NCBI GenBank assembly: GCA_030430105.1
Contig: JAUIFW010000064.1
Location: 1-5,904, forward strand
Source of the DNA: a bacterium
GTDB taxonomy: Bacteria > Patescibacteria > Gracilibacteria > 1-14-2-50-48-13
Direction: 5' to 3'
Length of the DNA stretch: 5,904 bases
Each line of letters opens with the position of its first letter. Positions within the stretch are counted from its first letter, which is position 1. Positions 1 to 5,528 of the stretch are shown here, in pieces. The notes beneath the pieces were generated by a model that was given only the letters and a program-made list of their open reading frames with translations, did no database searches and was not told the origin of the DNA. The translations under genes and the position numbers were made by a program.

Positions 1-1557
1 CTCCGAGTATTCAATGAGACGGCACGGTACGTGGATCAGGCTGGAAAGAGAAAGGGAGCTTTCGCCATCTACCTTGAGCCTTGGCACGCGGATATCTTTG
101 AGTTTGTGGATCTTCGAAAGAACCACGGAAAAGAAGAGATGCGAGCACGTGACCTCTTCTATGGACTATGGGTGCCAGATCTCTTCATGAAGAGAGTGAA
201 GGAAGACAAGGAATGGTCTCTCTTTGATCCGTCTGTAGCGAAAGGGTTGGCAGATGTCTACGGAGAAGAGTTTGAAAATATGTATACAAAATTTGAACAA
301 GAGGGGAAGGCAGAACGTGTAGTGAAGGCAAGGGATCTCTGGTTCAAAGTTCTTGAGGCACAGATCGAAACTGGAACGCCATACATTGGATACAAGGACG
401 CGGTAAACAAGAAGAGCAATCAGAAAAATATTGGAACCATCAAGTCCTCCAACCTTTGTCACGAGATCTTTGAGGTATCCACTCCAGAGGAGACAGCGGT
501 GTGTAATCTTGCATCACTAGCCCTCCCAATGTTTGTAGAAAACGGTGAGTTCAATCATCAGAAGCTCTATGATGTGGCGTACCAGGCTGTGTTCAATATG
601 AACCGTGTTATTGACCGAAATCATTATCCAGTAGAAGAAACCAAGGTGTCCAATATGAGGCATCGTCCGGTTGGACTGGGAGTGCAGGGATTGGCGGACA
701 CATTCATTATGATGCGTCTTCCCTTTGAAAGTCCAAAGGCAAGGCAGCTCAACAAGGATATCTTTGAGACCATGTACTATGCCTCTCTCACGGCTTCTAG
801 AGATCTTGCAAAGGTGGAGGGAACCTACGAGACCTTCGAAGGGTCTCCGGCATCGAAGGGAGAGCTGCAGTTTGATCTCTGGGGGGTGACGCCGAGTGAA
901 CGATGGGATTGGACAGCGCTTAAAGAGAGTATCAAGACAGATGGGCTGCGTAATTCATTGCTTATTGCACTGATGCCCACGGCAACCACAGGACAAATCC
1001 TAGGAAACAACGAGTGTTTCGAGCCATACACGTCAAATCTATACTTGCGCCGGGTACTCTCAGGTGAGTTCATTCTGGTGAACAAGCATCTCGTGAGAGA
1101 CCTCGAAGAACTCGGGCTATGGAGCAAGGAAATGAAGAATAAAATCATGGCAAACAATGGGTCTGTGCAAAACATCCCAGAGATTCCAGAGGATCTACGT
1201 GATTTGTACAAGACCGCTTGGGAGGTATCCATGAAGGCTGTGATCGACATGGCTGCGGAGCGAGGAGCATATGTGTGTCAGGGGCAGAGCATGAATCTCT
1301 TTGTCAGAGATCCAAACTTCGCTAAACTCACCTCTATGCATTTCTACGCTTGGGAAGCTGGACTGAAGACAGGTATGTATTACCTCCGTACCCAGGCAGC
1401 GAGCCGAGCGGTACAGTTCACGGTCAAGGAAGAGAAGGGAAAGCTTCGGTCCATGGCTGAGGAAAAAGCAGACAGCGCAGTGAGCGAGGAGCAACGAGTA
1501 AAGGATATGATCTGTTCCCTGGAGAACCCAGGAGATTGTGAAGCCTGTGGCTCATAA
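1..1557 (+). CDS. nrdA: Ribonucleoside-diphosphate reductase, class I large (alpha) subunit, 5'-truncated
   Basis: Reduces ribonucleoside diphosphates to deoxyribonucleotides with a radical-bearing small subunit (NrdB, not in the window). The frame is open from base 1, so 518 residues are seen. By comparison with the human enzyme (about 790 residues, recalled), roughly 270 N-terminal residues are missing, including the allosteric ATP cone and the first redox cysteine. GTG at 31 is an internal valine, not a start. Visible residues, in fragment numbering: the N151-x-C153-x-E155 catalytic triad (SNLCHE; Cys codon 457-459), redox cysteine C168 (AVCNLAS), the radical-transfer tyrosine pair Y460-Y461 (MYYLRT), and the C-terminal shuttle cysteines C513 and C516 (DCEACGS). 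The sequence is strikingly close to eukaryotic R1, including the SLEN...CGS tail, and less like E. coli NrdA. It ends in TAA, 16 nt before a terminator. The promoter, any NrdR boxes and nrdB lie outside the window. Confidence 0.96.
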   Translation, partial: LRVFNETARYVDQAGKRKGAFAIYLEPWHADIFEFVDLRKNHGKEEMRARDLFYGLWVPDLFMKRVKEDKEWSLFDPSVAKGLADVYGEEFENMYTKFEQEGKAERVVKARDLWFKVLEAQIETGTPYIGYKDAVNKKSNQKNIGTIKSSNLCHEIFEVSTPEETAVCNLASLALPMFVENGEFNHQKLYDVAYQAVFNMNRVIDRNHYPVEETKVSNMRHRPVGLGVQGLADTFIMMRLPFESPKARQLNKDIFETMYYASLTASRDLAKVEGTYETFEGSPASKGELQFDLWGVTPSERWDWTALKESIKTDGLRNSLLIALMPTATTGQILGNNECFEPYTSNLYLRRVLSGEFILVNKHLVRDLEELGLWSKEMKNKIMANNGSVQNIPEIPEDLRDLYKTAWEVSMKAVIDMAAERGAYVCQGQSMNLFVRDPNFAKLTSMHFYAWEAGLKTGMYYLRTQAASRAVQFTVKEEKGKLRSMAEEKADSAVSEEQRVKDMICSLENPGDCEACGS

Positions 1558-1573
1558 AGAAGGAAGCAAATGT

Positions 1574-1602
1574 AAAAGGATCCGATATATCGGATCCTTT
1601 TT
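1574..1602. terminator. Bidirectional intrinsic terminator between nrdA and the zinc-ribbon gene
   Basis: A perfect 28-nt palindrome (1574-1601) has arms AAAAGGATCCGATA and TATCGGATCCTTTT. It gives a GC-containing stem flanked by A and T tracts, so it can end transcription on both strands. It lies 16 nt after the nrdA stop and 11 nt beyond the stop of the convergent minus-strand gene, as expected of a shared terminator. Confidence 0.85.
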
Positions 1603-1612
1603 GAAAGGTGAC

Positions 1613-1981
1613 CTACCTAAGGAATTTGGCTGATTCCACCATGATATCCATGCCAACCCAATATTCCTGAGCACACTCAGAGCAGCGAACATGGCTAGAC
1701 TCACCACCTCTTGGACCTTGTTGAAATGCATGGTGCGCGTAACAGCGGGGACAAATTCTCCGTGCAATGAGGTGCCACATCACCGCTTCAAAATGCTCTC
1801 TCACCTGTTCATCTGAGAGCGAAATTGGTATGGGGATAACATTTGGCTCTTGTGCATGCTCTGCATGTGTTGCGAGCATTTCCTTTGTTACACGGGTGGT
1901 TCGTGTGCAGGCTGCATCTTGCTCATGTTTGCATGTGCAAGTGACTGCACGATACGGCCGAATACTTGGTTGTACCTTCAT
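1613..1981 (-). CDS. Small orphan protein with C-terminal zinc ribbon, function unknown
   Basis: A 122-residue protein that I do not recognise. The frame stays open upstream to 2182, but ATG at 1981 is chosen because AAAGGAG sits 7 nt before it and a promoter lies just upstream. The upstream extension is AT-rich intergenic DNA overlapping mutY. The C-terminal third has two Cys-x2-Cys knuckles, C77-C80 (CPRC) and C100-C103 (CSEC), 19 residues apart: a classic zinc-ribbon layout. A second Cys/His cluster (C15, C17, H19, C25) sits near the N-terminus. The middle (about 55-74) looks helical, and there is no signal peptide or membrane segment. It is a single-gene unit, convergent with nrdA and divergent from mutY, ending in TAG. 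Zinc ribbons bind nucleic acid or protein; a regulatory or adaptor role is only a guess. Confidence 0.75.
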   Translation of the reverse strand: MKVQPSIRPYRAVTCTCKHEQDAACTRTTRVTKEMLATHAEHAQEPNVIPIPISLSDEQVREHFEAVMWHLIARRICPRCYAHHAFQQGPRGGESSHVRCSECAQEYWVGMDIMVESAKFLR

Positions 1982-1987
1982 AGGGTT

Positions 1988-1995
1988 ACTCCTTT
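1988..1995 (-). promoter_or_regulatory. Strong Shine-Dalgarno fixing the zinc-ribbon gene start
   Basis: On the minus strand AAAGGAGT precedes ATG (1981), leaving 7 nt between GGAG and the ATG. It is the only strong ribosome binding site in the window and is the reason for preferring this start over the longer frame. Confidence 0.7.
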
Positions 1996-1999
1996 TTTT

Positions 2000-2029
2000 A
2001 TAAAATAAAATTACAAAACATGTTGTCAA
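2000..2029 (-). promoter_or_regulatory. Probable sigma70-type promoter of the zinc-ribbon gene
   Basis: On the minus strand a perfect TTGACA (2029-2024) is followed after 18 nt by TTTTAT (2005-2000, 4 of 6 consensus matches) within an AT-rich run. Transcription would start near 1993, giving a very short leader that begins at the Shine-Dalgarno. The -35 is strong and the -10 weak, and the true start could lie a few bases either way. Confidence 0.45.
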
Positions 2030-2051
2030 TAAAAGAGAACACAAAAACCTA

Positions 2052-2060
2052 TGGTATATT
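2052..2060 (+). promoter_or_regulatory. Possible extended -10 promoter for mutY
   Basis: TGGTATATT reads as an extended -10 element (TG-n-TATATT, 5 of 6 matches in the hexamer), 36 nt upstream of the annotated mutY start. No convincing -35 is seen at the expected distance, which extended -10 promoters may not need. It is the best plus-strand candidate in the 114-nt gap between the divergent genes. Confidence 0.3.
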
Positions 2061-2095
2061 CTCATGGAACATATTTGGATTCTCAAATTTGAAAT

Positions 2096-3022
2096 TTGCC
2101 ATCTGAAATCTTGACCGCCAAAGGCGGTCCCCAAACACTCCACGCACGCCTCCTTTCCTGGTACAAGGAACACGGCCGCCATCTCCTTCCCTGGAGACAG
2201 ACCCGTGACCCGTACTGCATTTGTATTTCTGAAGTTATGCTTCAGCAGACCCAGGTGAGTCGCGTCAGGGAAAAGTATGCAGAATTTTTGGACGCCTTCC
2301 CAACAGTCTACGAATTGGCAAACGCAGAAAATGGGTCAGTCCTTCGTGTGTGGCAGGGGCTTGGCTACAACTCCCGTGGGCTCAGGCTAAAACAGTTGGC
2401 ACAGACCATTGTAAACGAGTATGATGGAGTGTTCCCAACCAAAAGAGAAGAGCTTGAAGCGCTCCCAGGTATTGGTAGCTACACTGCGGGAGCTATCATG
2501 ACCTTTGCCTACGAAAAAACCGTAGCCTTTTATGATACCAACATAGAGCGCATTTTAGAGCGCTATGAATCCGGTATTTTAGAAAAACCACTGACCGCTA
2601 AGGGAAAGCAAGAACTTGCAGAAACGTATCTCTGCGAGGAAGATTCATACCACTACCATCAGGCCCTCATGGATCTGGGAAGCACACTGTGCCTCTCCAA
2701 GCGCCTAACTTGCCACTCCTGCCCCCTAGCTGGAACCTGCAAGGCAGCAAGTCAGCTGAAAGCCAACCCCGAATTAGCAGATACCATTAAAAGAAGAAAA
2801 AAGTCCGTTCAGAAAAAACCCTTCCGAGAAACAGATCGCTTCCTCCGGGGCCGCATCGTGGATCATCTTCGCGAAAAACATGAAGGTGCAACAGAACAAG
2901 AACTCTTCCAAATCCTAGAGCACCTAGCCCCAAAAAAAGAAGAAGCAAGATGGAGCAAGGTAATAGAAAAGCTCCTAGAAGAAGGCCTCATCCAAAAACA
3001 AGGGGGCAAACTCTTGCTGTAA
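2096..3022 (+). CDS. mutY: A/G-specific adenine DNA glycosylase (MutY), short form without NUDIX-like domain
   Basis: Removes adenine mispaired with 8-oxoguanine or G in base excision repair. In the 308 residues: catalytic Glu E46 in SEVMLQQTQV, the helix-hairpin-helix LPGIGSYTAG (123-132) with Y129, catalytic Asp D147 in FYDTNIERIL, and four [4Fe-4S] cysteines, C199-x6-C206-x2-C209-x5-C215. The Tyr of GLGY is kept (Y91) but the next residue is Asn where E. coli has Tyr. After the cluster, the usual C-terminal NUDIX-like 8-oxoG reader is replaced by about 65 residues (244-308) resembling a small winged helix, as I recall from short actinobacterial MutYs. The start is uncertain: TTG 2096 is the first possible start after an in-frame TGA at 2090, and TTG 2111 is equally plausible. 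Neither has a Shine-Dalgarno. The coding strand is C-rich, unlike its neighbours. Confidence 0.93.
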   Translation: MPSEILTAKGGPQTLHARLLSWYKEHGRHLLPWRQTRDPYCICISEVMLQQTQVSRVREKYAEFLDAFPTVYELANAENGSVLRVWQGLGYNSRGLRLKQLAQTIVNEYDGVFPTKREELEALPGIGSYTAGAIMTFAYEKTVAFYDTNIERILERYESGILEKPLTAKGKQELAETYLCEEDSYHYHQALMDLGSTLCLSKRLTCHSCPLAGTCKAASQLKANPELADTIKRRKKSVQKKPFRETDRFLRGRIVDHLREKHEGATEQELFQILEHLAPKKEEARWSKVIEKLLEEGLIQKQGGKLLL

Positions 3023-3051
3023 GAAACCTACCTACAACGGATACCCCGTCA

Positions 3052-3097
3052 TTAAATTTACTAATTAGTAATTAGTATTTAATAAGTAGTAATTTAA
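3052..3097. repeat. AT-rich palindromic spacer
   Basis: Its outer ends are near-complementary (TTAAATTTACTA against TAGTAATTTAA). Between them lies ACTAATTAGT (3060-3069), itself a perfect palindrome, partly repeated as AATTAGT in tandem. It is almost free of G and C and sits between the mutY stop and the terminator stem. It may be only a low-complexity spacer, or a small repeat element present elsewhere in the genome. Confidence 0.5.
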
Positions 3098-3122
3098 AAA
3101 GTTCCGCTTGGCGGAACTTTTT
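3096..3122. terminator. Bidirectional intrinsic terminator between mutY and tyrA-pheA
   Basis: Stem arms GTTCCGC (3101-3107) and GCGGAAC (3111-3117) enclose a TTG loop and are flanked by AAAAA and TTTTT, extending pairing to 12 bp. It works in both directions: 73 nt after the mutY stop and 4 nt after the TGA of the convergent minus-strand gene. Its closeness to that TGA supports UGA being a true stop in this organism. Confidence 0.9.
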
Positions 3123-3126
3123 CCCC

Positions 3127-4467
3127 TCAGTTTTCTCTCCGACGACAAAACACAAAGCTCGTCATATTCTCAGGATCATCATTGATACCTTCCTCCACAA
3201 TCTGAAGACCATAACGTTCCCCAGCAGTCTTGGAAGCAATCACTACCGCATCTTCAGGAAGCTTACCTTCACCCAGTCGTTTTGCACATTCTGCAGTGTC
3301 AAAATCGTCGCTTAGGTATTCACTAGAGAGATGGGGGTATGTGGCTCCAAGGGTTTTTGCACACTGCTTGATAGCCTGTGGATGGGTGATAATTTGCTGG
3401 GCCTTGGATACATCCTGTCCCTGCCTTGCAAGCAAACACTGCACAAGGGGCATATGGTGAATTTCGATAATCTCGTGGGAGTACTTACTCATACTGTATA
3501 TGCTTGGCAGTACGGTTCCACTACCACTATTTTCGATGGCAAAGACACCAAAATCAATCTCTCCTTCATTGAGCGCTTTAAGCACCTTTTCTGAGGTGAT
3601 GAGATAGCGTAGCTCATAGGAGTCGATGGAGTACTTGTCTATAAGCTCCATACAAGCCTGATGGTTGAAGCTACCTTCACCTCCTTGTATACCTATGATC
3701 TGCGTCTCACGCTCTTCTCGCTCTCGGTCAAAGAGTTGATTGCGAAGTTGTCTGAGGGCTTGCTCAATGCGGCTGAGCTCCTGGTGAGCATGGTCATTGA
3801 AGGAGTAGAGTCCATAGTAGAGATCGAAACTGTCCCTTGTGGTCTGCTCCATGAGCGTGAGGAGACTTTCATACCCTTTGGTATTGATGGGGGTAGGGCT
3901 CAGGTACATGCTGGAAAGAAGTCTTCCGGTTGTATGGGTAAGAAATTGGCTGCGTGCAGCAAACTGATCATGCTGTTCGCAGGGCATGGGAATCATGCTG
4001 CAGCCCTTGGATTCAAAGAAGTGCAGAAACTCCTTACAGGTAGCGTCCTTGCGAATACGAACCTTTTCATACATGAAATTTAGCCCTTCCCAAGACCTTG
4101 CGCCACTATCAGGTCCAAACATGGGGTGAGTACAGAGGATATCCAAGTGGTGTGGCAAAATCTGCTGCATACGTTCCTTCGGAAAGGTCTTGATGGAAAG
4201 TACATCCACCACGAGGTCCGCCTGTACCGTATGCCATGGTATGCGCCCGAGTATTTCTCCAAAGACAGGAATACTCACTGCCAAAAGCAGGATGTCCATC
4301 TCCTGGGAGCTAAACGCAGCCAGGTCTTGTGTGAACTCCACGCCTAAGGCTTCTGCTTGTTTAGAATAATCAGAGCGAGACCAGCTCGATACATGAAAAT
4401 CCACTTCTCGAAAGTGCGTTGCAAGAAACTGTCCAAAGGTACCAAACCCTAAGATACCAATATGCAT
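3127..4467 (-). CDS. tyrA-pheA: Bifunctional plant-type arogenate/prephenate dehydrogenase - prephenate dehydratase (no ACT domain)
   Basis: A 446-residue fusion for the last steps to tyrosine and phenylalanine. Residues 1-250 form a TyrA dehydrogenase: dinucleotide-binding GFGTFG (7-12), SRSDYS (30-35; its Arg/Ser suggest NADP), the CTHPMFGPDSG signature (112-122), EQHDQFAARSQFLTHT (164-179) and TPINTKGYE (192-200). These are typical of plant arogenate dehydrogenases rather than E. coli TyrA. Residues 257-446 form a prephenate dehydratase: GGEGSF (262-267), AIENSGSG (310-317), THPQAIKQC (361-369) and NMTSF (434-438), where the family usually has TRF. The protein ends 8 residues later, so the phenylalanine-sensing ACT domain is absent. 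No AroQ chorismate mutase is seen. The gene starts 2 nt after the ferredoxin stop with no clear Shine-Dalgarno, implying translational coupling. It ends in TGA beside the terminator. Whether the substrate is arogenate or prephenate is unresolved. Confidence 0.93.
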   Translation of the reverse strand: MHIGILGFGTFGQFLATHFREVDFHVSSWSRSDYSKQAEALGVEFTQDLAAFSSQEMDILLLAVSIPVFGEILGRIPWHTVQADLVVDVLSIKTFPKERMQQILPHHLDILCTHPMFGPDSGARSWEGLNFMYEKVRIRKDATCKEFLHFFESKGCSMIPMPCEQHDQFAARSQFLTHTTGRLLSSMYLSPTPINTKGYESLLTLMEQTTRDSFDLYYGLYSFNDHAHQELSRIEQALRQLRNQLFDREREERETQIIGIQGGEGSFNHQACMELIDKYSIDSYELRYLITSEKVLKALNEGEIDFGVFAIENSGSGTVLPSIYSMSKYSHEIIEIHHMPLVQCLLARQGQDVSKAQQIITHPQAIKQCAKTLGATYPHLSSEYLSDDFDTAECAKRLGEGKLPEDAVVIASKTAGERYGLQIVEEGINDDPENMTSFVFCRRREN

Positions 4468-4469
4468 GG

Positions 4470-4796
4470 CTAGTAGAAGTCAATAAGCTCAAGGGTAAGC
4501 GTATGCTGCTCTTCAGACTCTACCTGCTCCTTATTGAGCCCTGCGATACAAGAGAGTATGGTGTCGTCTTCCGTGTCGATAAACTTCTCTCCTCCATGTT
4601 CTTGAGCAATCAGTTGGCTAATCACATCCTTTCCTCCCTTAACCACAAGTGCGCAGGTCATACAAGCGCCAGCTCGGCAAGAAAAGGGCATATCAAAGGC
4701 CTTGTCCTCCATCTGTTCAATAAGTGTTTTATCAGCGTTTCCCTCAAAGGTAACTATCTCAGTACCCATGGGGTCAACAACTCGTACAGTAATCAT
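4470..4796 (-). CDS. Plant-type [2Fe-2S] ferredoxin
   Basis: A 108-residue soluble one-electron carrier of the plant/adrenodoxin beta-grasp fold. Cluster ligands are C40, C45 and C48 in SCRAGACMTC, and C83 in LSCIAG. The loop between the third and fourth cysteines is about five residues longer than in chloroplast ferredoxins. CRAGAC resembles photosynthetic-type ferredoxins more than the YfaE type that maintains NrdB. It is the first gene of a minus-strand operon with tyrA-pheA and ends in TAG, 2 nt before that start. No Shine-Dalgarno is visible before ATG 4796. No reductase partner lies in the window. Possible roles are iron-sulfur assembly with the divergent BolA/glutaredoxin genes, maintenance of the RNR small subunit, or electron supply to an unknown enzyme. 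Confidence 0.93.
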   Translation of the reverse strand: MITVRVVDPMGTEIVTFEGNADKTLIEQMEDKAFDMPFSCRAGACMTCALVVKGGKDVISQLIAQEHGGEKFIDTEDDTILSCIAGLNKEQVESEEQHTLTLELIDFY

Positions 4797-4929
4797 AGAT
4801 ATAGTTCAAATTCATTCACATAAACCATACGAAAGCCCAGGTAAAATGCAAGGTTTAAGGGCTTCCTCCCTTCCCAAGGCTATGTATGTGGGGTAGAGTA
4901 GTTCAGACTATCTTCGATACAGTATACTT
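4797..4929. promoter_or_regulatory. Divergent promoter region between fdx and bolA
   Basis: These 133 nt must hold the starts for both operons. On the plus strand TATACT (4923-4928) is a good -10 hexamer, but it abuts the bolA ATG, so it would give a start inside the gene; TATCTT (4909-4914) is weaker. On the minus strand TATGGT (4829-4824) lies 16 nt from a poor -35, TTGCAT. Two 6-bp complementary pairs interleave here: TAAACC (4821-4826) with GGTTTA (4852-4857), and AAGCCC (4833-4838) with GGGCTT (4859-4864). No promoter can be assigned firmly and no known regulator box is recognised. Confidence 0.3.
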
Positions 4930-5202
4930 ATGACAACTCCAGACTACGTAATCAGGCGAATCAAAGAGTCCTTTCCAGAGGCTAGGGTATATGTGAAAAA
5001 TCCCTTGGGAGACGGCCTGCATTTCCATGCGCTAATTGTAAGTGATGACTTCGAAGGAGTGTCTCTTGTTCAGAGACAACGACAGATTATGAAGGCCCTA
5101 GAGAAGGAGATGCGGGGGGAGATTCACGCACTAAGTCTCAAGACATTGACGGAGCAGGAGTTTAGCGATAGGAAGGAGTCGCTACAAAAATATCTTACCT
5201 AA
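4930..5202 (+). CDS. bolA: BolA family iron-sulfur trafficking protein
   Basis: A 90-residue, single-domain BolA protein. Family features: GDGLHFHALIVS (27-38), FEGVSLV (41-47), and the signature GEIHALSLKT (63-72) followed by T-x2-EF in place of the common T-x2-EW. The invariant histidine used in [2Fe-2S] binding with monothiol glutaredoxins is H66; H31 or H33 in the variable loop could be the second ligand. The common RHR before the last helices is RQR, as in IbaG-like members that also carry Gln there. It starts the plus-strand operon with no visible Shine-Dalgarno, and the glutaredoxin follows after 5 nt. The adjacency strongly suggests a BolA-Grx heterocomplex in cluster transfer or iron sensing. 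A transcription-factor role, proposed for E. coli BolA, cannot be excluded. Confidence 0.92.
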   Translation: MTTPDYVIRRIKESFPEARVYVKNPLGDGLHFHALIVSDDFEGVSLVQRQRQIMKALEKEMRGEIHALSLKTLTEQEFSDRKESLQKYLT

Positions 5203-5207
5203 AGAGT

Positions 5208-5528
5208 ATGACCTACCAGGAAAAAATTGAGCACGATGTAAAGAACATACCTATTGTTCTGTATATGAAAGGAGAAAAAGATGCACCTATGTGTAGGTTC
5301 TCCATGGACGTAGTTCGTATCTTAAACGAGCTTGGAGCAGACTTTGAGGGGGTGAATGTACTGGAAGACGATGAGCTGAGAGAGGAAATCAAAATCTATT
5401 CAGATTGGCCAACCTTGCCGCAGCTCTATATAGGTGGGGAATTTATCGGAGGGCGAGATATTGTTTTGGATCTACACGAGCAGGGTGAGCTTCAAAATTT
5501 GTTACCAGCGCAGCATGACACAGAATAA
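5208..5528 (+). CDS. grxD: Monothiol glutaredoxin, Grx4/Grx5 type, with CRFS active site
   Basis: A 106-residue single-domain protein of the family that binds bridging [2Fe-2S] clusters with glutathione and passes them to apoproteins, often with BolA. Seen: YMKGEKDAP (19-27) with glutathione-binding K21, the active site C29-R30-F31-S32, WPTLPQLYIGGEFIGG (67-82) and R83-D84 for glutathione contacts. Length and order match the single-domain bacterial and mitochondrial members. The oddity is the active site: the family norm is CGFS, but codon 30 is AGG (5295-5297), one transition from GGG. The rest is intact, so this is not an evident pseudogene. A weak AAAGAG lies just before the ATG, 5 nt after the bolA stop. 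The 3' end overlaps pepN by 14 nt. Confidence 0.93.
   Translation: MTYQEKIEHDVKNIPIVLYMKGEKDAPMCRFSMDVVRILNELGADFEGVNVLEDDELREEIKIYSDWPTLPQLYIGGEFIGGRDIVLDLHEQGELQNLLPAQHDTE

Noticed and set aside
825..1494. Long minus-strand open frames inside nrdA
   Set aside because: Antisense shadows of a strongly conserved gene, with no recognisable product and no start signals.
1574..1601. The perfect GGATCC-containing palindrome as a regulator or recombination site
   Set aside because: A and T tracts and its place between two convergent stops are fully explained by a bidirectional terminator.
1982..2182. Open-frame extension of the zinc-ribbon protein to a 189-residue product with a hydrophobic stretch
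   Set aside because: It runs through AT-rich intergenic DNA and the 5' end of mutY, while ATG 1981 has a strong Shine-Dalgarno and a promoter just upstream.
2930..2940. A-rich slippery run (A AAA AAA) near the end of mutY as a programmed frameshift site
   Set aside because: The zero frame continues to a normal short C-terminus; the -1 frame adds no recognisable domain and runs into the AT-rich spacer.
3124..3132. UGA read as glycine, as in Gracilibacteria/Absconditabacteria
   Set aside because: The TGA ending tyrA-pheA lies 4 nt from a strong terminator hairpin and read-through gives no domain; no in-frame TGA occurs in any other gene here.
3230..4347. Plus-strand open frames across the tyrA-pheA gene
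   Set aside because: Shadows of a gene with clear motifs on the other strand; the translations show no family features.
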